Source: Gillisia sp. Hel1_33_143 (lineage in GTDB: Bacteria > Bacteroidota > Bacteroidia > Flavobacteriales > Flavobacteriaceae). From it: a DNA stretch of 64,000 nucleotides. Every line of letters starts with the position of its first letter. Positions within the stretch are counted from its first letter, which is position 1. Positions 10,751 to 18,604 of the stretch are shown here, piece after piece. The notes under the pieces were generated by a model that made no database searches, had not been told where the DNA came from, and saw only the letters and a program-made list of their open reading frames with translations. The position numbers were made by a program, and so were the translations under genes. The stretch covers positions 2,232,001 through 2,296,000 of the forward strand of contig NZ_LT629737.1 of NCBI RefSeq assembly GCF_900104765.1. Direction: 5' to 3'.

Positions 10751-11233
10751 TTATTCTGAAGTCAATATTTTTTGCAGTCTGTTCTGAAGATCTGTATCAG
10801 ATTGTAAAGCTATACCTATCTCCTTATATCTTTCTATTGTAAAACCTGCATCTTTTACCAGATTTTCCATTTCGTCTTGAAAATCTTTTTGAGCATCTTC
10901 AAGATCTTCTACTGCATCTTCATATTTTTTTATGTCTTCTTTGCTTGCAGTAGGCTCTGTATTGGTCATTTTGGCCTGGTGAATTGCATTAAATGTATTC
11001 ACATCCATTTCACGTTCGCTCAGTTTTTCTATTACCTTAGATTGCATTTTCTGACTTTCTTGTTGCATATCATTAAAAGTAGCGGCGAACTTTGCTAATT
11101 CTGCATCATCTACATTAATTGCAGATTGCTGCTCAACTTTAGGCGTTACATCTTGGGCAAAGCCTGTTGCACCAGTAAATAGTCCAAATGTCAGGGCTAT
11201 ATAACTTATTTTTGATTTAATTAAATTCAACAT
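10751..11233 (-). CDS. DUF4168-like secreted protein
   Basis: A 160-residue protein with an N-terminal signal peptide ending near GATGFAQ (residue 27). The mature part is highly charged and helical. It contains LAKFAATFNDMQQ and, further on, NVNTFNAIHQA-like and FTIERYKEIGIALQSD segments, which match the DUF4168 pattern of paired helices ending in an F-x2-ERY-x2-I motif. Function is unknown; a periplasmic location is inferred. It is monocistronic with its own terminator. Confidence 0.75.
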   Translation of the reverse strand: MLNLIKSKISYIALTFGLFTGATGFAQDVTPKVEQQSAINVDDAELAKFAATFNDMQQESQKMQSKVIEKLSEREMDVNTFNAIHQAKMTNTEPTASKEDIKKYEDAVEDLEDAQKDFQDEMENLVKDAGFTIERYKEIGIALQSDTDLQNRLQKILTSE

Positions 11234-11474
11234 GATCTCTTATTTTATTTGTTAATAGGTGGCGCAAGCTAAAGGATTTTAAGCGTGTGAAGCTAAAATT
11301 TACGTTAAATCATAATTTAATCTGCAATTAGGAAAAATTTATCAAATAATTGGAGATCCTTTAACCATAAGAGATGAGCAATTTATCTAGTTTGGCTCTC
11401 TGTAAATAACCTAACACTAACTTTTTAATATGGTTGCTATTTTCTCCATATTAGAATCGACAATTATGTAATTG

Positions 11475-12440
11475 ATGCGTAAAAAATTCCATACTCAAAT
11501 TGTTCTCCCGGCCTTTTCCTTTTTAATGATATTAGGGGTTTCTTGCAATAGGAACAATTCCGAAGTTACCAAAGATGTTGAGCAACGATCTAAATCCTTA
11601 GATACTATATATACAGAGAAAGAACCAGAGCCTGAACCAGAACTAATTGTAAACTATAGTATAGATTCTCTTGCCACAGCAGTACTTGTAGATAGTTTTA
11701 AAACCAAGTATGATGATCATCAAAAAGCAATAATTTATGCTCTTAATAGGATAGATGCTTCTAGAGTTAGACCAAAGACAAATCTAGTTATTCCAGATAC
11801 ATTACTTGCAGATCTAAATTCTTATGCTCCATTTCCAAAGAACCTAGATATTTTGAATTCTATACCTAAAACCGTTCTTATAGCACAGAGAATACAGGCT
11901 TTTGCATTATTTGAAAATGGAAAATTAGTAAAATGGGGGCCTATAAGTTCTGGAAAGAGAAAGACACCAACTCCAAACGGACTTCACTATGGGAATTATA
12001 AAGCCAAGCAAAAGATAAGCACCGTTAATGATGCGTGGAAATTACCTTATTATTTCAATTTTATGAATTTTGAGGGAGTAGGAGTACATCAGTATTCTTT
12101 ACCAGGATATCCTGCAAGCCATGCATGTGTTAGATTATATATGGACGATGCGCAATATATTTATGATTGGGCCAAGCAATGGGAATTAAACCCTACTGGG
12201 CAAAAGGTAGTAAAAAAAGGTACTCCTTTTATGGTCTTTGGTACGTATGATTATAAGAGTGATGCCCCATGGAGACAGTTAGCAAATGATAGATTGAATA
12301 ACGATCTTATAGATGAAGAAATTGCTACTCTAAAAGATTATGCCTCTCAATATGACGATTATATTAAAACGACGCAACCTAGTGATGACTTGGATAAAGA
12401 ACTTTCTCTAAGCGAAGGAACTGTGGTTACCTATAACTAA
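11475..12440 (+). CDS. L,D-transpeptidase lipoprotein (YkuD domain)
   Basis: A cell-wall L,D-transpeptidase, which forms or cuts cross-links using a catalytic cysteine. The lipobox LGVSC places the lipidated Cys near residue 24, so the enzyme should sit on a membrane facing the periplasm. The catalytic segment is GVGVHQYSLPGYPASHACVR: the conserved His, then Ser-His-Ala-Cys in place of the more common Ser-His-Gly-Cys. The frame can begin with TTG at 11472, but ATG at 11475 is the better start. A bidirectional terminator follows. Confidence 0.9.
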   Translation: MRKKFHTQIVLPAFSFLMILGVSCNRNNSEVTKDVEQRSKSLDTIYTEKEPEPEPELIVNYSIDSLATAVLVDSFKTKYDDHQKAIIYALNRIDASRVRPKTNLVIPDTLLADLNSYAPFPKNLDILNSIPKTVLIAQRIQAFALFENGKLVKWGPISSGKRKTPTPNGLHYGNYKAKQKISTVNDAWKLPYYFNFMNFEGVGVHQYSLPGYPASHACVRLYMDDAQYIYDWAKQWELNPTGQKVVKKGTPFMVFGTYDYKSDAPWRQLANDRLNNDLIDEEIATLKDYASQYDDYIKTTQPSDDLDKELSLSEGTVVTYN

Positions 12441-12464
12441 AACTATATTTATTAAATAATAGAA

Positions 12465-12498
12465 AAAGGTTCGTATTAGATACGAACCTTTTTTTTAT
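12465..12498. terminator. Bidirectional terminator
   Basis: AAAGGTTCGTAT/ATACGAACCTTT hairpin followed by T residues on the plus strand, with A residues before it that serve as T-tract on the minus strand. It lies between two convergent genes, the L,D-transpeptidase and the HAD phosphatase. Confidence 0.88.
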
Positions 12499-12500
12499 TT

Positions 12501-13295
12501 CTAGTTTTTAAGTAGCCCTAATTCTTTAATAGTTCTTAGTACACCATTTTGATTATTATCGAAGTTCGTGACATAATTACTGGCGCTTTTTATTTCAGGA
12601 TGCGCATTTTTCATAGCATAGCTAAATTTCGCATTCTGCATCATTTCTAGATCATTAAGATAATCTCCAAAAACAAGAGTTTCTTCAGGGGTTATATTCA
12701 TTTCTTCTTGAATCCCTTTAATGGCATTTCCTTTATTTGCAGTTAAGGTGGTTATATCTATAAAAACGCTTGCAGCAATTGCTACCTTAAAATCATCTTT
12801 GTATTCCTTAAAATGGTGGAAGGTGTTTTCTTCAACTCCTTTAAAATTACACAAGGTCACTTTCAAAACAGTATCATCTACCTTGGTAAGATCATCCACG
12901 ATCTTCAAACGCTCGTAATATTTATTAATCTCCTTATAAAAACTATCATCCTGAGTCTCTATATATGCAGAGTTCTTTCCGCAAAGTACCAGTTGGGTAT
13001 GCTCTAAGGTTCTTCCAATTTTAATGAACTTATTGGCATCATCTCTTTTTAAAGGATTCAGATAAACTTCTTTGCCTTTATAGACCACATACGTTCCGTT
13101 TTCTGCAAAGAATAACATCCTGTCCTTTATCCTTTCAAATTTACTTTCAAGGTTATAGAATTGTCTTCCGCTTGCTACAGAAAACATAATTCCTTTCTTT
13201 GTTAGCGCTTCTTCAATTTCCCAAAAATCTGGATGTATTTGATGCTCATCATTAAGCAACGTTCCATCCATATCTGTGACGATCAATTTTATCAT
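12501..13295 (-). CDS. HAD-IIB (Cof-type) phosphatase
   Basis: A haloacid-dehalogenase superfamily phosphatase of the Cof/YbiV type with 264 residues. Motif I is VTDMDGTLLND with nucleophile D8 and acid/base D10, motif II is VASGR, and motif IV is FGDYLNDLEMM. The cap domain is inserted between motifs II and III as in class IIB. Such enzymes usually act on sugar phosphates or flavin/pyridoxal phosphates; the substrate cannot be told. A TATCTTTG -7-like element (minus strand, 13315-13322) is just upstream. Confidence 0.92.
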   Translation of the reverse strand: MIKLIVTDMDGTLLNDEHQIHPDFWEIEEALTKKGIMFSVASGRQFYNLESKFERIKDRMLFFAENGTYVVYKGKEVYLNPLKRDDANKFIKIGRTLEHTQLVLCGKNSAYIETQDDSFYKEINKYYERLKIVDDLTKVDDTVLKVTLCNFKGVEENTFHHFKEYKDDFKVAIAASVFIDITTLTANKGNAIKGIQEEMNITPEETLVFGDYLNDLEMMQNAKFSYAMKNAHPEIKSASNYVTNFDNNQNGVLRTIKELGLLKN

Positions 13296-13393
13296 ACTAT
13301 GTTTTAAAAAAGGGCAAAGATAAGTTATATCAAGGCAGATAAAGTTAAGATTGTATCAATTCTAAGTGTCGAATGGTCGGTCATCCAATGTCA

Positions 13394-13425
13394 TAAAAAA
13401 AGCACCTCAAAATAAATTGAAGTGC
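13394..13425 (-). terminator. Intrinsic terminator of the holin-like membrane gene
   Basis: On the minus strand GCACTTCAA/TTGAGGTGC forms a nine-pair stem (one G-T) followed by seven T residues, 25 bases after the stop codon at 13450. Confidence 0.85.
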
Positions 13426-13449
13426 TTTTGTTTTAAAATATAGTATCGA

Positions 13450-13806
13450 TTAGAATAGAATAGCGTCTACTAAGGCTCCTACCAGTGCTAGAATAACGGC
13501 TAACCATATAGAGGTAACAAAACCAATTGTTTTAAAATCTTTGCTTAATTGATCTGCAAGCTCTATAATTATAGCATATACTACAACTCTTATTATAAAC
13601 CCTAAACCTAAGAAATAGAAAATTCCTAAAGTGGCAATATTGAGAACAACTGTAAGGATCCAGCTTAGAAAGAAGCTCAGAATACCAATTAATAGCGCCA
13701 CGATAAGAGCGGTTTTAAAACCTTTAAGGTGAACTTTAGTCATCATCTTAGCTGCGCCTAAAAGAACTAGAGCATCAATAACAATATGAAGTATCCATTG
13801 TAACAT
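13450..13806 (-). CDS. Phage_holin_4_2-type (COG1950-like) membrane protein
   Basis: A 118-residue protein with four hydrophobic segments filling almost the whole chain, with short charged loops such as MTKVHLKGFKTA and ELADQLSKDF. The pattern fits the COG1950/Phage_holin_4_2 family, which is common in chromosomes and despite its name is not evidence of a prophage here. Function unknown. It lies 74 bases downstream of the DUF218 gene on the same strand and has its own terminator. Confidence 0.72.
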   Translation of the reverse strand: MLQWILHIVIDALVLLGAAKMMTKVHLKGFKTALIVALLIGILSFFLSWILTVVLNIATLGIFYFLGLGFIIRVVVYAIIIELADQLSKDFKTIGFVTSIWLAVILALVGALVDAILF

Positions 13807-13880
13807 ATATTAATTTTTTTTTGGTTAGTTAATCTAAAGTAATAAAATTCCAGCAATTGTTAATCATATGCTGTTGCTGG

Positions 13881-14510
13881 CTAAATTCGCTTTTTGAGTG
13901 TTGTGGGCTTCGCATTAATAACCAGTTCCCAAATAGCTTTGATATTAGCAAGTTTCTCTCTAAATATAATTTGCTGAGTTGCTTTATAATCTTGGGGCTT
14001 TGCCGCAAACCCTTTGTAATTTAAACCAAGATGTTTTGCTATAAAAAGAGATCTTGGCAGATGAAAACTTTGAGTTATTACTATAGCGCTATCCATATCA
14101 AACAAAGCTTTAGATCTATACATGCTATCATAAGTATCCAAACCAGCATGGTCTAAAGTTATTTTATTTTGTGGTACCCCTTTGCCAAGGAGATAGTTTT
14201 TCATAGAATTTACTTCATCATAATCATCTGTAGTATGATCTCCACTTAAAAGAAAATTTTCAACCTTACCAGATTCATATAAAAGATAGGAAGTATCTAC
14301 ACGATCTTTTAAAATTGGAGATAATTTTCCGTCAGAGTGTACGCTGGCACCTAAAACAATAGCGGTCGTGGTTTCAGGAATATCTTGCATATTCTTAATA
14401 AGCATTGAGGAGGTATCTTTTTTTATGTATGCGTGAATACCAAATATTACCAGCATTGCTAATACTCCACCAAGAAAGAGCATAAAAAGGATCTTTTTCA
14501 ATCTTCTCAT
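13881..14510 (-). CDS. SanA/YdcF-like DUF218 membrane protein
   Basis: A 209-residue protein with one N-terminal membrane helix (about residues 6-26) and a DUF218 domain: TTAIVLGASVHSDGKLSPIL, a Gly-Asp segment LLSGDHTTDDYDE, and VITQSFHLPRSLFIA. SanA-type members affect envelope barrier function and vancomycin sensitivity in enterobacteria, but the reaction is unknown. The domain is expected on the periplasmic side. The catalytic-looking Asp and His residues of the family are present. Confidence 0.85.
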   Translation of the reverse strand: MRRLKKILFMLFLGGVLAMLVIFGIHAYIKKDTSSMLIKNMQDIPETTTAIVLGASVHSDGKLSPILKDRVDTSYLLYESGKVENFLLSGDHTTDDYDEVNSMKNYLLGKGVPQNKITLDHAGLDTYDSMYRSKALFDMDSAIVITQSFHLPRSLFIAKHLGLNYKGFAAKPQDYKATQQIIFREKLANIKAIWELVINAKPTTLKKRI

Positions 14511-14643
14511 ATTCTGAATTAAATATCCTGACTTTTGGCCGAATATAGCTATTTATATTGGTTGATAGGTTTAATTTATCAATTAACGCCGAGCTTCTTT
14601 CTTACATTGCTTAACTTTGAAGAAATATTAAATCTGAAGGTTT

Positions 14644-15273
14644 ATGCCTAATATAAAAGCTTTAAAATGGCGCTATGCTACAAAAAAATTTGATTCTGAA
14701 AAGATCTTACCAAAAGATAAGATAGATACGTTAAAGCATGCTTTTAATCTTACGGCAACTTCTTATGGCCTACAGCCGTTAAAATTGCTGGTAATTCAAA
14801 ATAAAGAGCTACAAAAAGAGCTTAAGGAATTTTCATATAATCAAAATCAGGTAGATACCGCATCTCATTTATTGGTTATTTGTATAGAAAGCCAGATAAG
14901 TACAGAATTTATAGAGAATTATTTTAAAAGAGTGAAACATGTTCGAGAAACTCCAGAAGAGATCTTAAACCCATTTAAGGATTTTCTAGTTAAGGACTTT
15001 AAAGAAAAAACGAAAGAGGAGATCAACGCCTGGGCTATCAATCAGGCATATTTAACGCTTGGTACCATGCTTACAGTGTGTGCAACAGAAGAAATAGATT
15101 CTTGCCCGATGGAAGGCTTTATACCTGAAAAATACGATGAGTTATTGAGGCTGAAAGAACATAATCTTCATTCTGTACTGGTATTGCCGGTGGGGTATAG
15201 ATCACTAGATGATGCATTTTCAGGTTTTAAAAAAGTACGTCGCCCATTGGACGACGTAATTATAGAATTTTAA
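14644..15273 (+). CDS. Nitroreductase family protein (NfsB-like)
   Basis: An FMN-dependent NAD(P)H nitroreductase-fold protein of 209 residues. It begins with the family-typical LKWRYATKKFDSEK and shows the FMN-contacting segment LTATSYGLQPLKLLVI and the C-terminal ...DSCPMEGFIPEKYDELL...VLPVGYRS. The fold reduces nitro compounds, quinones or flavins; the natural substrate is unknown. A -7 element TAACTTTG is at 14612-14619, but no clear -33 TTG was found at the usual distance. Confidence 0.92.
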   Translation: MPNIKALKWRYATKKFDSEKILPKDKIDTLKHAFNLTATSYGLQPLKLLVIQNKELQKELKEFSYNQNQVDTASHLLVICIESQISTEFIENYFKRVKHVRETPEEILNPFKDFLVKDFKEKTKEEINAWAINQAYLTLGTMLTVCATEEIDSCPMEGFIPEKYDELLRLKEHNLHSVLVLPVGYRSLDDAFSGFKKVRRPLDDVIIEF

Positions 15274-15305
15274 ACCTGAATGTTTAAAAGGTTTATATAG
15301 TATTA

Positions 15306-16454
15306 TTAATAGTTCACATATTCTGTGATCTCCAAACCATACCCAATCATACCAACACGTTTGGTTTGTTGGGTATTTGATAATAATTTGATCTTATGAA
15401 TATTAAGATCGTGCAGGATTTGAGCTCCAATCCCAAAATCTTTGTTATCCATAATTACAGGAGGAGCCTTCATTTCACCCTGTTTTTGTCTTTCTTTAAG
15501 TTCTCCTAATCTATTAAGTAGGTTAAGAGATTGACTGGGCGGATTTATAAAAACAATGGCGCCACGGCCTTCATCATTAACAGCCTTAAACATATCATCC
15601 AGTTTCTTATCTGCATTATTTGTAAGCGTACCAAGAATGTCATTATTGATAAGTGTAGAATTAACTCTTACCAAAATTTCTTCTGAAGCACTCCAACTTC
15701 CTTTAGTTAAAGCAATATGAACCTGATTGTTGGTGGTTTGATGATAGGCGCGTAATCTATAGTTTCCAAATCTGGTCTCTATATTAAAATCTTCTTTTTT
15801 CTCTATTAAAGAATCATGTTGCATTCTATAAGCTACAAGGTCTTCTATAGATACCAATTTAAGATCGAACTTTTCAGCAACTTCCACCAGTTGAGGTAGA
15901 CGTGCCATAGTTCCATCTTCGTTCATTATCTCTACAATTACCCCTGCTGGTTGAAAACCGGCCAATCTTGCAAAATCTATAGCTGCTTCTGTATGTCCTG
16001 TTCTTCTTAGTACTCCACCTTCTTTTGCTTTTAGCGGGAAAATATGCCCTGGGCGACTAAGGTCATGCGGTTTGGTTGTAGGATCTACAAGCGCTTTTAT
16101 CGTTTTGGCTCTGTCTCCCGCAGAAATTCCGGTGGTAACACCTTTACCTTTTAAATCTATAGAAATTGTAAAGGCTGTTTCCATAGGATCTGTGTTATTG
16201 CCTACCATCATTTCTAGCTTAAGAGCTGTGCAATGTTCTTCGGTAATTGGAGTACAGATAAGTCCTCTCCCATGGGTAGCCATGAAGTTGATCATCTCGG
16301 GAGTTACCATCTCGGCAGCTGCCAAAAAATCTCCTTCGTTTTCACGATCTACATCGTCTACAACAATAATCACTTTTCCATTTCGAATATCCTCAATGGC
16401 TTCTTGAATAGTATGTAATTTGATCTTATTTTGATTTTCAACAGTATCGGGCAT
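15306..16454 (-). CDS. ribBA: RibBA-type protein: active DHBP synthase, degenerate GTP cyclohydrolase II domain
   Basis: The N-terminal half (about residues 14-210) is a complete 3,4-dihydroxy-2-butanone 4-phosphate synthase of riboflavin synthesis, with DDVDRENEGDF, HGRGLICTPI and RRTGHTEAAIDF. The C-terminal half aligns with GTP cyclohydrolase II, but the zinc-binding pattern Cys-x10-Cys-x-Cys is replaced by a segment around STLINNDILGTLTNNADKKL with no cysteine. The arm corresponding to EGRG remains as DEGRGAIVF. The second half is thus probably inactive, and a separate ribA should exist elsewhere. It follows lptF by 35 bases on the minus strand. Confidence 0.9.
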   Translation of the reverse strand: MPDTVENQNKIKLHTIQEAIEDIRNGKVIIVVDDVDRENEGDFLAAAEMVTPEMINFMATHGRGLICTPITEEHCTALKLEMMVGNNTDPMETAFTISIDLKGKGVTTGISAGDRAKTIKALVDPTTKPHDLSRPGHIFPLKAKEGGVLRRTGHTEAAIDFARLAGFQPAGVIVEIMNEDGTMARLPQLVEVAEKFDLKLVSIEDLVAYRMQHDSLIEKKEDFNIETRFGNYRLRAYHQTTNNQVHIALTKGSWSASEEILVRVNSTLINNDILGTLTNNADKKLDDMFKAVNDEGRGAIVFINPPSQSLNLLNRLGELKERQKQGEMKAPPVIMDNKDFGIGAQILHDLNIHKIKLLSNTQQTKRVGMIGYGLEITEYVNY

Positions 16455-16489
16455 AGCAATATACTTTTAAGAATGCAAAGGTATTTAAT

Positions 16490-17932
16490 CTATTTTGTTT
16501 CCTTCTTAATAAGGCCGAGTTTTTTAAACAGCTTAGAGAACGGTTGGATTATATTTCCAACTGCTAAAAGTCCTTGATCTGTAGTAGCTCTGTAAGTAAA
16601 GAATATACCTAATGGTAACATAATAAATGTGGAGATCCAAGTGGCTAGAAACGGACTCATACTGCCGTCTTCTGCACTATTCTTTGCAAAAATACCTATA
16701 AAATGATAGGTTAGAAATATCAGAATAGCCACAACTATTGGTAAACCCATTCCACCTTTTCTAATAATTGCTCCTAGCGGTGCTCCAACAAAAAAAAGAA
16801 CGATACATGCAATAGAGAGGGCGAATTTCTCATGAAGCGCGATCTCAAATTTATTTAATTGCTTGGCAGATCCTTTAAATTCCTGCTCTTTTACGGTTAT
16901 GTTAGAAATACCTGCATTTATAGTTCCTAAAGCCAAATTAACGATCTGTAGTTCTGTTTTTGGATCATAAAGTTCTAATACAGAATTTTCGAATGCTACA
17001 ATAGTATCCTTAGGCGTATAATTTGTATTTACGGTTGTAGCCCCCGTTCTTCTATACATAACATCGGCAAAGATCTTTTTATCGTTATTAAAAGCAGTAG
17101 AAAAAGAATCTATACTCTGTTTCAATTCTGAAACTTTCAACATGTTCTGAGAATTTCTATAATTCTCATCACTAAGATCTACATTGTTGAAATTCGAAAG
17201 ATCTATATTGATGGTGTATTCTTTAAAAAAACTTTTTGCAAACGGTTTATTTACGCGTTTAGATGGATCTGTAGGTTGAATCTCATCGTAATAGTTCCCA
17301 TTGGTTAGAATTAGAGAGAGTACTTGAGATTCTGTACTTCCTACCAATTCACCTTTTTCGGCTTTAATTACAGTAAAATTACCTCCCCTAGTAGATTTTT
17401 GGTGAATTATAACATCATCTAAGTACTGATCATTATCTCCGGTTTTCTTATTCACCTTAATATTAAAATTCCCTACGTCATTAAAGATTCCTTCAGAAAT
17501 GGCCATAGCAGGCTTTAACTGAGCGATATTCTTTCTTAAGTTTATTGATTTAAATTCTGCTGCTGGAATCACATTATTTGCAAAGAAAAAGGCTATTAGG
17601 CTTACAAATACTATAAATACTGTAAGTCCACGCATGGCTCTTTGCAAGGAGATACCACTAGATTTCATCGCTGCAAATTCATAGTTTTCAGCAAAACTAC
17701 CAAACACCATGATGGAGGTAAGCAAAATGGTAAGCGGCAATACCAGCGGAACTAATTTAGGAGAAAAATAAAGCAGGAATTTAAAAATAATTCCTGCGTC
17801 CAGATCTTTACCTGCAAGTTCCCCTATGTACAACCAAATGGTTTGTAGTACAAAAATGAACATCAGGATAATAAAAACCGAAAAGAATGTCTTAAGGTAA
17901 CTTACAAGTATATATCTGTCTAATATCTTCAA
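16490..17932 (-). CDS. lptF: LptF/LptG family permease
   Basis: An inner-membrane permease subunit (YjgP/YjgQ family) of the lipopolysaccharide export ABC transporter LptB2FG. The 480 residues show three N-terminal membrane helices, a large periplasmic beta-jellyroll-like domain (about residues 110-360) and three C-terminal helices, beginning with the family signature LDRYILVSYLKTF. The gene starts 2 bases after the lolA stop codon, so it is translationally linked. Whether it is F or G cannot be settled from one copy. Confidence 0.92.
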   Translation of the reverse strand: MKILDRYILVSYLKTFFSVFIILMFIFVLQTIWLYIGELAGKDLDAGIIFKFLLYFSPKLVPLVLPLTILLTSIMVFGSFAENYEFAAMKSSGISLQRAMRGLTVFIVFVSLIAFFFANNVIPAAEFKSINLRKNIAQLKPAMAISEGIFNDVGNFNIKVNKKTGDNDQYLDDVIIHQKSTRGGNFTVIKAEKGELVGSTESQVLSLILTNGNYYDEIQPTDPSKRVNKPFAKSFFKEYTINIDLSNFNNVDLSDENYRNSQNMLKVSELKQSIDSFSTAFNNDKKIFADVMYRRTGATTVNTNYTPKDTIVAFENSVLELYDPKTELQIVNLALGTINAGISNITVKEQEFKGSAKQLNKFEIALHEKFALSIACIVLFFVGAPLGAIIRKGGMGLPIVVAILIFLTYHFIGIFAKNSAEDGSMSPFLATWISTFIMLPLGIFFTYRATTDQGLLAVGNIIQPFSKLFKKLGLIKKETK

Positions 17933-17934
17933 AA

Positions 17935-18582
17935 TTAATCCAGTCTGTTAATGTAGTAGTCTTTGTATCTAGCCTCGTTAAAAGAAAATAAGTTCTTAGC
18001 TAAAGGCTGATTTGTTTTAAAGCTCTTTACAGTAATAGTGATCTTAGTTCCATTCTCCTGAGTTTGGATAAGATTGTAAATATGCTTTGTTTGATTGTCT
18101 ATCCCTAATAGAATATTTTTTACATCGGCATTGCTATCTTTCGGAGTCAGTTTAATATACTGGATCTTTCTACCTTTAATGTTCTGAGTAATATCCCATT
18201 TGTAGGTATACCCTTCTTGGTAGAAAGTAAACATTTTAGAAGGAGTTATATTATTTTCTTCTTCTGCAACATAGTTAGAAATATTGATCTCTTGATCTTC
18301 AGGAATAATAGTATAGATCTTTTTTCCATCAAATAATTGAGTGGTACCCATTAAATTTAATACGTACTTCTCTCCAGAGATGCTTACGTCTCCGCGAGTT
18401 TCTTGGTTAACTCCTTCAGCTTCATTTTCCAAAGAATATTTGAAATCTATAACCATATTATTGTAGGCTTTCACTTTAGATGAAACTTCATCTAAAAGCT
18501 TTTTTGCTTTTTGTGAATCCTGAGCATTCGCGGTGTTAAAAACACTCAAAAGGGCAATCATTATAATACTTAATCTTTTCAT
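17935..18582 (-). CDS. lolA: Outer-membrane lipoprotein carrier LolA
   Basis: A periplasmic chaperone that carries lipoproteins from the LolCDE complex to the outer membrane. The 215 residues start with a signal peptide ending in FNTANAQD (about residue 20), followed by the LolA pattern: KAKKLLDEVSSKVKAYNN, repeated beta-strands, and LFDGKKIYTIIPEDQEI. It lies 22 bases after ftsK and 2 bases before lptF, grouping two envelope-transport genes in one transcript. Confidence 0.92.
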   Translation of the reverse strand: MKRLSIIMIALLSVFNTANAQDSQKAKKLLDEVSSKVKAYNNMVIDFKYSLENEAEGVNQETRGDVSISGEKYVLNLMGTTQLFDGKKIYTIIPEDQEINISNYVAEEENNITPSKMFTFYQEGYTYKWDITQNIKGRKIQYIKLTPKDSNADVKNILLGIDNQTKHIYNLIQTQENGTKITITVKSFKTNQPLAKNLFSFNEARYKDYYINRLD

Positions 18583-18604
18583 TTTATGATCTTTAATTGT
18601 TGGT

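Noticed and set aside
11472-11474. TTG as start of the L,D-transpeptidase
   Set aside because: An ATG follows immediately in frame at 11475; it adds no loss of conserved sequence and is the more usual start.
13450-13806. Prophage holin
   Set aside because: The Phage_holin_4_2 family is named for phage proteins, but no phage structural, lysis or integrase gene is near, and chromosomal copies are common.
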